DNA of 5,540 bases from an uncultured Prevotellaceae bacterium. GTDB taxonomy: Bacteria; Bacteroidota; Bacteroidia; Bacteroidales; Bacteroidaceae. The DNA lies in the NCBI GenBank assembly GCA_958404085.1, contig CATXZX010000156.1, positions 1 to 5,540 of the forward strand, written 5' to 3'. Position numbers and translations under genes: made by a program. Positions 1-4,585 of this stretch are shown here, in pieces; within the stretch, counting starts at the first letter, position 1; each line of letters opens with the position of its first letter. The notes under the pieces are model-generated. The model had not been told where the DNA came from, did no database searches, and worked only from the letters and a program-made list of their open reading frames with translations.

Positions 1-1231
1 CGCCTGTCTCTTCTTCTTTGCTCGTGGCCTCAAGGGCCAGTTTGCGTGCGGCTCTGGCCGTGGCCAGCGAACTGATGATGCACGAGAACAGGATTAACAG
101 GACAACGGCGTTCAGCACTTCATCGTTCATCAGGTGTACGCCGGGGGCTATTTCCAGCCGGGTCCCCACCATGACCATAGCCAAGGCTCCGGCTGCGTGG
201 GCCTCGGTCAGTCCGAACATCAGGAGACCGGTGTTGCGGTCGAGTCTGAAACAAAGGCGGGCCATCCAGGCCGAAATCCATTTGGTCAGTGTGGCCACTG
301 CGACAATGAGGATTACGACAAGGAGTTCGTGGCGGCTTTCGAACAGCAGACTGACGTTGATGAGCATGCCTACGCCAATCAGGAAATAAGGGATGAAAAG
401 GGCGTTTCCTACAAAGTCGATACGGTTCATGAGCGGCGATGACTGCGGAATGAAGCGGTTTAGCACCAGACCGGCCAGGAAGGCGCCGAATATGCCTTCC
501 AGTCCGCACAATTCGCTGGTGGCAGCACTCAGGAAGACGAGAGACAGAACGAAAATGTACTGAAGTACGTTGTCGGCGAACTTACGGAAGAACAATCGGA
601 TGAGGGGTGGGTATCCGAAGAAGAGTATCAGGCAGAACAACAGGCTCTTGATGCTTAGCAATGTCCAGAAAAGCGGGCCCCCGTTGCCGCTGTATGCGCC
701 CGATATGCCGGCCAGGACCAACAGGGCCGTGATGAGGGCAACCATGGTGGCACCGACGGATAACGTGACGCCGATGTGGCGCGAAAGACCGTAGCGACTG
801 ACGATAGGGTAGGCCACCAGCGTGTGGGAAGAAAGGATGGCGGCCAGGAGCAGCGAGGCGGTAATGCTGTAATGGAGGACAAAATAGGCAAGCAGCCAGC
901 CTCCGATGAAGGGAATGGCAAAGGTGAGGAAACCGAAGCTCAGGCTTCGGAACAAATTGCGCTTCAGACCGCCGAGGTCCATGCCCAGCCCGGCTGTAAA
1001 CATGATGTAGTAGAGGCCCACTTTGCCGAAAAGTTCAAAACTGTTGTCGCGCAGCAAAATACCCAAACCGTATGGGCCCACTAATACGCCGGCCAAAACC
1101 ATGCCGATGATGTGGGGAATGCGAAGGCGCTCGAGGATCATCGGCGCAAACAGTATGATACATAAAACTAAAAAAAAGATCCACGTGGGATCGGTGATGG
1201 GAAAACAGGATGAAAAGTCAGGTAATGTCAT
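1..1231 (-). CDS. CPA2-family cation:proton antiporter-like membrane protein, C-terminus beyond the window
   Basis: This is the first 410 codons of a polytopic inner-membrane protein of the CPA2 monovalent cation:proton antiporter superfamily (KefB/KefC/NapA-like), which exchanges Na+ or K+ for H+. Seen in the sequence: about twelve hydrophobic segments from residue 17 to 390; an early RIPHIIGMVLAGVLVGP segment (37-53) typical of the first helices; SSHTLVAYPIVSRYG (134-148); the signature GLEGIFGAFLAGLVL (243-257); FLIGVGMLIN (283-292), matching the FFIGVGM region of KefC; and a lysine at 317 in a late helix. After the last helix, residues 391-410 become charged, as if a cytoplasmic domain follows. 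Bacteroidales relatives, as I recall, are about 700 residues long with UspA-like C-terminal domains, but that part cannot be seen here. The ATG at 1231 starts directly ahead of the first helix, and the ATG just upstream is followed at once by a stop. Oddity: the acidic pair expected near residues 165-166 reads Ala-Leu. Family assignment is firm; substrate and activity are not. Confidence 0.9.
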   Translation of the reverse strand, partial: MTLPDFSSCFPITDPTWIFFLVLCIILFAPMILERLRIPHIIGMVLAGVLVGPYGLGILLRDNSFELFGKVGLYYIMFTAGLGMDLGGLKRNLFRSLSFGFLTFAIPFIGGWLLAYFVLHYSITASLLLAAILSSHTLVAYPIVSRYGLSRHIGVTLSVGATMVALITALLVLAGISGAYSGNGGPLFWTLLSIKSLLFCLILFFGYPPLIRLFFRKFADNVLQYIFVLSLVFLSAATSELCGLEGIFGAFLAGLVLNRFIPQSSPLMNRIDFVGNALFIPYFLIGVGMLINVSLLFESRHELLVVILIVAVATLTKWISAWMARLCFRLDRNTGLLMFGLTEAHAAGALAMVMVGTRLEIAPGVHLMNDEVLNAVVLLILFSCIISSLATARAARKLALEATSKEEETG

Positions 1232-1251
1232 CTGAGTTCTACATTTTTATG

Positions 1252-1259
1252 CAAAGTAA
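1252..1259 (-). promoter_or_regulatory. Candidate -7 box for the antiporter-like gene
   Basis: Read on the minus strand the site is TTACTTTG, seven of eight positions of the Bacteroidota -7 consensus TAnnTTTG. It lies 20 bases upstream of the ATG at 1231, implying a very short leader. No clear -33 TTTG sits at the usual 19-21 base spacing, so this is tentative. Confidence 0.35.
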
Positions 1260-1302
1260 CGAATTTCTTGGGATTTATAGAGCCCCATTGGGCAAAAAGT
1301 TC

Positions 1303-1310
1303 TAAATTTG
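1303..1310 (+). promoter_or_regulatory. Candidate -7 box for asd
   Basis: The site TAAATTTG matches the Bacteroidota -7 consensus TAnnTTTG exactly. It lies 71 bases before the asd start, implying a leader of roughly 65 bases. No good -33 TTTG is visible at the usual spacing. A 6-base inverted repeat (CTAAAT at 1302-1307, ATTTAG at 1318-1323) overlaps the box and the predicted transcription start. Confidence 0.5.
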
Positions 1311-1381
1311 CACCCGGATTTAGCGTGCCGTTTTATACGCGGTCGTGTAAGCGAAACAATTCAAACAAAGATATATAAGAG

Positions 1382-2392
1382 ATGAAAGTAGCCATTGTTG
1401 GTGCCAGTGGTGCCGTTGGACAAGAATTTCTTCGTGTACTCGAAGAGCGTAATTTCCCTATTGATGAACTGGTATTGTTCGGTTCATCCCGTAGCGCGGG
1501 TTCCAAGTATGTGTTCCGCGGAAAGGAACTTACTGTAAAACTCTTACAGCATAATGACGATTTTAAAGACATCGACATCGCCTTTACGTCGGCCGGTGCC
1601 GGCACGTCGAAGGAATATGCCGCAGATATTACGAAATACGGTGCTGTGATGATTGACAATTCCAGTGCTTTCCGCATGGACGAGGACGTTCCTTTGGTAG
1701 TGCCCGAATGTAATGCCGAAGATGCCCTCGATCGTCCGCGCAACATCATTGCCAATCCCAACTGTACGACGATCATGATGGTCGTAGCGCTCCAGGCTTT
1801 TGAGAAAATCAGCCACATAAAACGGATTCACGTTGCGTCGTATCAGGCTGCCAGCGGTGCCGGAGCTGCGGCGATGGCAGAACTTTACGAGCAGTACCGC
1901 CAGGTCTTGGCCGACGAACCGGTTACGGTTGAAAAGTTCCAATATCAGCTGGCTTTCAACGTCATTCCTCAGATTGATGTCTTCCAGGATAACGGATATA
2001 CCAAAGAGGAAATGAAAATGTTCAATGAAACGCGCAAGATTATGCACAGCGATGTGGCAACGAGTGCCATGTGTGTGCGCGTTCCTTCGTTGCGCTCGCA
2101 TTCCGAAAGCATCTGGATTGAGACAGAGCGGCCAATCAGCCTCGAAGAGGCACGTCGGGCAGTCGAAGAAGGTGAGGGCCTTGTCCTGATGGATAATCCC
2201 GAGAAAAAAGAGTACCCGATGCCGCTGTTCCTGGCCGGAAAAGATCCTGTTTTCGTCGGACGTATCCGCAAGGATCTGGCCAATCCGAATGGTCTGACCT
2301 TCTGGATTGTGAGCGACCAGATTAAGAAGGGCGCGGCTCTCAATGCCGTGCAGATAGCCGAGTATCTTATTAAGGTGGGCAACATCAAGTAA
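1382..2392 (+). CDS. asd: Aspartate-semialdehyde dehydrogenase
   Basis: This cytoplasmic enzyme reduces L-aspartyl-4-phosphate to L-aspartate-4-semialdehyde with NADPH, the branch-point step toward lysine/diaminopimelate, threonine, methionine and isoleucine. The product is 336 residues, normal for the family. Seen: the N-terminal nucleotide-binding loop GASGAVGQ (7-14); the active-site motif NPNCTT with the thioester-forming Cys128; the substrate-loop motif SYQAASGAG (153-161) with Gln155; and RVPSLRSH, where Arg233 and His240 have the seven-residue spacing of the substrate-binding Arg and catalytic His in characterised enzymes. All expected catalytic residues are present. The ATG at 1382 puts the Rossmann motif at the very N-terminus and follows an A-rich stretch, as usual in Bacteroidota. 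The gene stands alone: the neighbour upstream is divergent, the one downstream is convergent, and a strong terminator follows. No riboswitch-like leader was seen. Confidence 0.97.
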   Translation: MKVAIVGASGAVGQEFLRVLEERNFPIDELVLFGSSRSAGSKYVFRGKELTVKLLQHNDDFKDIDIAFTSAGAGTSKEYAADITKYGAVMIDNSSAFRMDEDVPLVVPECNAEDALDRPRNIIANPNCTTIMMVVALQAFEKISHIKRIHVASYQAASGAGAAAMAELYEQYRQVLADEPVTVEKFQYQLAFNVIPQIDVFQDNGYTKEEMKMFNETRKIMHSDVATSAMCVRVPSLRSHSESIWIETERPISLEEARRAVEEGEGLVLMDNPEKKEYPMPLFLAGKDPVFVGRIRKDLANPNGLTFWIVSDQIKKGAALNAVQIAEYLIKVGNIK

Positions 2393-2409
2393 TACGCCGG
2401 GTGACGGCA

Positions 2410-2457
2410 GAAAACAGCGAGCGGAAGCCTCATACGGGGTTTCCGCTCGCTGTTTTC
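2410..2457 (+). terminator. Hairpin terminator downstream of asd
   Basis: A perfect 17-base inverted repeat has arms at 2410-2426 and 2441-2457. Pairing continues inward (with two G-U wobbles) to a stem of about 22 bp closing on a four-base loop at 2432-2435. The arms start GAAAAC and end GTTTTC, so the outer pairs are A/T tracts and the hairpin could act in both directions. It begins 17 bases after the asd stop codon. Confidence 0.85.
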
Positions 2458-2494
2458 GGTTCCTTCGCCGGCTTGTCGATGAAGAGGGGAAAAC

Positions 2495-2540
2495 AAGAAA
2501 CGAGCTTGATACCGTGGGATTGGTATCAAACTCGTTTCTT
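2495..2540 (-). terminator. Hairpin terminator downstream of rplS
   Basis: Nineteen-base arms at 2495-2513 and 2522-2540 differ at one position. In the minus-strand transcript that position becomes a G-U wobble, so the stem is unbroken in rplS mRNA, whereas a plus-strand transcript would carry a C-A mismatch. The stem closes on an eight-base loop and is followed on the minus strand by a T-rich stretch. It lies 21 bases after the rplS stop, which fixes its orientation. Confidence 0.85.
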
Positions 2541-2561
2541 TTAAAACAGCCTGTGCAGGGA

Positions 2562-2924
2562 TTAGTCTGCAACAGTAGTCTTTTTCTCTTTGATACGAGC
2601 TTTTTTACCCGTAAGTTTGCGGAGGTAGTACAATTTGGCACGACGTACCTTACCGATTTTGTTGACTTCGATGCTCTCGATGTTCGGAGAATCAATCGGG
2701 ATAGTACGTTCTACACCTACTGTACCGGACATCTTGCGGACGGTAAAGCGTTTTTTGTCCTGATGACCCGAAATTTTGATAACAACACCGCGGTAAAGCT
2801 GAATACGTTCTTTGTTACCTTCTACGATTTTGTAGGCTACGGTAATCGTATCGCCTGCTTTGAATTTGGGGAACTCCTTGCCCGTAGCAAAGGCTTGTTC
2901 CGCAACTTTAATTAAGTCTTCCAT
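2562..2924 (-). CDS. rplS: Large-subunit ribosomal protein L19 (bL19)
   Basis: This encodes bL19, a 50S subunit protein at the interface with the 30S subunit. The product is 120 residues, the usual length. Seen: FKAGDTITVAYKI (21-33), the start of the conserved beta core; QLYRGVVIKI (42-51); FTVRKMSGTVGVER (60-73); SPNIESIEV (79-87); and the basic C-terminal RRAKLYYLR (94-102) with KKARIKEKK (107-115) that contact rRNA. The reading frame stays open upstream to an ATG at 3026, but the 34 added residues do not resemble L19 and would include the predicted leader and promoter, so the ATG at 2924 is chosen; it gives MEDLIKVAEQ, very close to the Bacteroidales N-terminus I recall, and follows an A-rich stretch. 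Here rplS is not next to rpsP, rimM or trmD, its usual operon partners in many other phyla; it has its own promoter and terminator. Confidence 0.97.
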   Translation of the reverse strand: MEDLIKVAEQAFATGKEFPKFKAGDTITVAYKIVEGNKERIQLYRGVVIKISGHQDKKRFTVRKMSGTVGVERTIPIDSPNIESIEVNKIGKVRRAKLYYLRKLTGKKARIKEKKTTVAD

Positions 2925-3015
2925 TTTTTGATGATGGTAATTGATATGTTTTATCTGCTCCGGCAACATAACAGGGAACTCTGCATCCTGCCAGCGATTG
3001 CGCGGTAAAGCGCTG

Positions 3016-3047
3016 CAAAGGAACAAAAAAATATCGATACGGCCAAG
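3016..3047 (-). promoter_or_regulatory. Promoter of rplS
   Basis: On the minus strand a CTTG (-33 element, plus-strand 3044-3047) is followed after 20 bases by TTCCTTTG (plus-strand 3016-3023), seven of eight positions of the Bacteroidota -7 consensus. The spacing matches the 19-21 bases typical of the group, making this the only promoter in the window with both elements. Transcription would start near 3009, leaving a leader of about 85 bases before the ATG at 2924. Confidence 0.6.
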
Positions 3048-3059
3048 TGTTTCCAGAGC

Positions 3060-3104
3060 TTTCCGTCGGTTCGAAGTCTTAAAAAGCCTTTTCCGACAGG
3101 GAAA
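3060..3104 (-). terminator. Possible weak terminator downstream of porT
   Basis: An imperfect inverted repeat pairs 3060-3069 (TTTCCGTCGG) with 3093-3104, using GTCGG/CCGAC and TTTCC/GGAAA with a two-base bulge. The loop of about 23 bases contains A- and T-runs that could pair with each other. It starts 16 bases after the porT stop on the minus strand. There is no clean T-tract, so read-through toward rplS is possible. Confidence 0.3.
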
Positions 3105-3119
3105 TACGGGTGGAAGGGG

Positions 3120-3827
3120 TTATTCGAAGTAGAACGAAAGGATGAACATGCGGGCCGTAGCTTTGTTCAGAGACTCCGTGAGGATCAGCTTGCTCTTGTC
3201 GATGAGTTGGCTGCGGTCTTTATCCAGAATGTCGCCCAGTCCGAAACAGAACTTCAGTTCGGGGATGAGCTTGAAGAAGGGTAGGTAAAAATCGCACCCG
3301 AGACCCACTTCGACGTAGCAGTCGAGTTTCTTCAGCAGAAGGTTACCCTGTTTCCGGGTGGTCAGGTCGTACATTGGGTTCAGTCCGGCTATGATGTAGG
3401 GACGGTAGTTGTTGAAACGCTGTGCGCTGAATTTCAGGTTGAGGGGAACGGACAGGTAGGTGGATCTCAGGTCCTGCGTCTCGGTTTTTCCGCTTCCCTG
3501 TTCGCGGAAAGTGATGTGTTTGCTGCCGAAGTGCATGGACGGTATGATGCGCAGGGCCAGGTACTGGCTCAGCCGCCATTCGCCCAATACGCCGACGCTG
3601 AATCCGATGTCGTCGCGGTCGTTGGTCGAGAACCATTGTTCGCCGTTTTCGGGATTGATGTAGCCGTTATTGTACAGATTCAGGTTTTGAATGTGGGTTC
3701 CGAACGTAAAGCCATAGTGAAACTTCCGCAGATCGATGTACGGGCGGTTTTGTACGGTGCGTTCTTGTGCGAAGGCCGCCAGAACGCAACAGAGTTGCAG
3801 AAGCAGGCAACAGATATGTTTCTTCAT
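3120..3827 (-). CDS. porT: PorT/SprT-family outer-membrane protein of the type IX secretion system
   Basis: PorT is an integral outer-membrane beta-barrel protein needed for type IX secretion, the Bacteroidota route that exports and anchors proteins carrying a C-terminal sorting domain (gingipains in Porphyromonas gingivalis). The product is 235 residues, the expected size. Seen: a signal peptide MKKHICCLLL... with a likely cut after AFA (residue 20); alternating beta-strand segments such as YGFTFGTHIQNLNLY (38-52), IGFSVGVLGEWRL (74-86) and STYLSVPLNLKFSAQRFNNYRP (strands around 122-143); AGLNPMYDLTTRK (147-159); and the highly characteristic block CDFYLPFFKLIPELKFCFGL (178-197). It ends MFILSFYFE, an aromatic-rich terminal strand. 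From memory, the blocks at 178-197 and around 139-143 match P. gingivalis PorT closely. An in-frame ATG at 3863 exists, but it would put 12 polar residues before the signal peptide; the ATG at 3827 is preferred. No clear promoter was found upstream. Confidence 0.85.
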   Translation of the reverse strand: MKKHICCLLLQLCCVLAAFAQERTVQNRPYIDLRKFHYGFTFGTHIQNLNLYNNGYINPENGEQWFSTNDRDDIGFSVGVLGEWRLSQYLALRIIPSMHFGSKHITFREQGSGKTETQDLRSTYLSVPLNLKFSAQRFNNYRPYIIAGLNPMYDLTTRKQGNLLLKKLDCYVEVGLGCDFYLPFFKLIPELKFCFGLGDILDKDRSQLIDKSKLILTESLNKATARMFILSFYFE

Positions 3828-3959
3828 GCGCGGATGTATCTGAATGGGATGGGGTATATCCATTCCTAAAGAAAGGAACGTGATTTTTGCCTGATTATTG
3901 TGCGGATGGTGGATTCTTTTGGATGCAAAAAACGAATCCCTGCTGCCGCATGTGCGGGT

Positions 3960-4008
3960 GGGCCTGCCAGTTGAAAAAATCTCCCAGCTTTTTCTGAATA
4001 GCAGGCCC
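3960..4008. repeat. Long imperfect inverted repeat (hairpin) of unknown role
   Basis: Outer arms GGGCCTGC (3960-3967) and GCAGGCCC (4001-4008) are perfect 8-base complements. Inside them CAG (3968-3970) pairs with CTG (3994-3996), and an A-run at 3974-3978 pairs with TTTTT at 3989-3993, leaving small bulges and a ten-base loop. This gives roughly 16 paired bases. It could be a terminator, part of a porT leader or small RNA, or chance; nothing in the sequence decides this. Confidence 0.5.
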
Positions 4009-4073
4009 GTCCGTCGTACGGGAATAGCCGTGCGAATAATTTTTATTTAGAGTGTTTACAAATACACATGAAT

Positions 4074-4085
4074 TTCGCCGGCGAA
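4074..4085. repeat. Perfect 12-base palindrome, possible operator upstream of the ferredoxin gene
   Basis: TTCGCCGGCGAA is perfectly self-complementary and stands out as a GC-rich core in AT-rich DNA. It ends 24 bases before the ferredoxin -7 box at 4110, so it would sit just upstream of or touch the -33 region, where activators and repressors often bind. No known regulator site is recognised, and a perfect 12-mer can occur by chance. Confidence 0.35.
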
Positions 4086-4109
4086 TGAACGATATAATTA
4101 AAAATGCCG

Positions 4110-4117
4110 TATATTTG
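4110..4117 (+). promoter_or_regulatory. Candidate -7 box for the ferredoxin gene
   Basis: TATATTTG matches TAnnTTTG exactly and is followed by C, as is common in this phylum. It lies 43 bases before the ATG at 4161, giving a leader of about 37 bases that is A-rich near the start codon. No strong -33 TTTG is present at the usual spacing, which may suggest activator dependence. Confidence 0.55.
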
Positions 4118-4160
4118 CTTCCACAAACGAGATTGGTTAACAATAAAAATTTGAAGAAAA

Positions 4161-4331
4161 ATGGCTTATGTAATTAGTGATGACTGCGTTGCATGCGGTA
4201 CCTGCATCGACGAATGTCCCTCCGGCGCTATCTCCGAAGGTGAAAAGTATTCTATCAACCCCGATATGTGCGTAGATTGCGGCACATGTGCTGACGTTTG
4301 TCCGTCGGGCGCAATTGCTCCGGGTAACTAA
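4161..4331 (+). CDS. Small 2[4Fe-4S] ferredoxin
   Basis: This encodes a 56-residue cytoplasmic electron carrier of the bacterial (clostridial-type) 2[4Fe-4S] class, which serves as a low-potential donor or acceptor for enzymes such as pyruvate:ferredoxin oxidoreductase and hydrogenases in anaerobes; the actual partner here is unknown. Seen: two complete cluster motifs CxxCxxCxxxCP, with Cys9, 12, 15 and 19 followed by Pro20, and Cys37, 40, 43 and 47 followed by Pro48. In the usual pattern the first three cysteines of one motif and the last of the other bind each cluster. Each half also carries the CPSGAI segment. There is no extension or extra domain, and the length matches the minimal class. 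The ATG follows an A-rich tract and gives MAYVISDDC, a standard ferredoxin N-terminus. The gene has its own promoter box and terminator, so it is probably monocistronic. Confidence 0.97.
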   Translation: MAYVISDDCVACGTCIDECPSGAISEGEKYSINPDMCVDCGTCADVCPSGAIAPGN

Positions 4332-4356
4332 TCTACGGGTGCACATTGCAGAAAAT

Positions 4357-4395
4357 AAAAAGCGAGCGGTTCCGGCAAGGATCTGTTCGCTTTTT
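4357..4395 (+). terminator. Rho-independent terminator of the ferredoxin gene
   Basis: Arms AAAAAGCGA (4357-4365) and TCGCTTTTT (4387-4395) are perfect complements. Pairing continues inward to 4369/4383 with G-U wobbles, closing on a loop of about 13 bases. A T-rich stretch follows (T7 at 4391-4397, then more T-runs to 4408). It begins 25 bases after the ferredoxin stop. Confidence 0.88.
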
Positions 4396-4540
4396 TTAGT
4401 TCTTTTTTAGGTGTTTGTTGGGGATAAGGTGGAAAACCTGAAATTTACGGGCGTTTACCTCTTGTTCGATGCGTAAAAGTAAATAACCTGAACGGACAAA
4501 ATTTTCAATATATAAGGACGAGCGGGTGAAGAGAAAGTCT

Positions 4541-4548
4541 TACATTTG
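4541..4548 (+). promoter_or_regulatory. Candidate -7 box for the thioredoxin-like lipoprotein gene
   Basis: TACATTTG matches TAnnTTTG exactly and lies 37 bases before the ATG at 4586, implying a leader of about 30 bases. A -33 TTTG at standard spacing is not evident. Apart from this box and the ferredoxin terminator, the 254-base gap between the two genes shows nothing else recognisable. Confidence 0.5.
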
Positions 4549-4585
4549 TGAAATTCAATATACCTTATTATTAATAACAGACAGT

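Larger units (their letters stand above)
3828..4160. other. 333-base intergenic region between divergent porT and ferredoxin genes
   Basis: I see no convincing gene here. Open frames exist on both strands (the longest is 82 codons, minus, 3895-4143), but none has a recognisable product or start context. The region holds a short hairpin at 3863-3878 (TTCCT/AGGAA), a long imperfect hairpin at 3960-4008, a small inverted repeat CCCGT/ACGGG at 4006-4022, a perfect 12-base palindrome at 4074-4085, and the ferredoxin -7 box at 4110-4117. The right-hand 120 bases are clearly richer in A and T, as expected for a promoter region. Confidence 0.6.

Noticed and set aside
1366..1373. A perfect TAnnTTTG match (TATCTTTG) on the minus strand next to the asd start
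   Set aside because: There is no -33 element at the right distance, and it would lie about 135 bases upstream of the antiporter gene start; the box at 1252-1259 is closer, though also weak.
1311..1381. Possible lysine riboswitch ahead of asd
   Set aside because: The predicted leader of about 65 bases is far too short for a lysine riboswitch (about 170 bases) and no matching helices were seen.
1544..2695. A 383-codon open frame on the minus strand, antisense to asd and overlapping rplS
   Set aside because: It runs through the asd coding region, both terminators and part of rplS in another frame, and its translation matches no recognisable family; it is a by-product of the real genes.
2925..3026. 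A longer L19 starting at the upstream in-frame ATG at 3026
   Set aside because: The 34 extra residues do not resemble L19, and the ATG would fall at or before the predicted transcription start.
3895..4050. A plus-strand open frame ending in a basic, hydrophobic tail that looked like a gene remnant
   Set aside because: It has no ATG start, only about 51 codons, and no recognisable homology; it also contains the hairpin arms in full.
3895..4143. An 82-codon minus-strand open frame in the porT-ferredoxin gap
   Set aside because: It has no recognisable product and no good start context, it overlaps the ferredoxin promoter and the palindrome, and its composition changes along its length.
2416..4369. 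The shared 9-mer AGCGAGCGG in the asd and ferredoxin terminators (2416-2424 and 4361-4369), as a possible dispersed repeat
   Set aside because: Only nine bases are shared, inside unrelated hairpins, and the flanks differ; this fits chance or common terminator composition.
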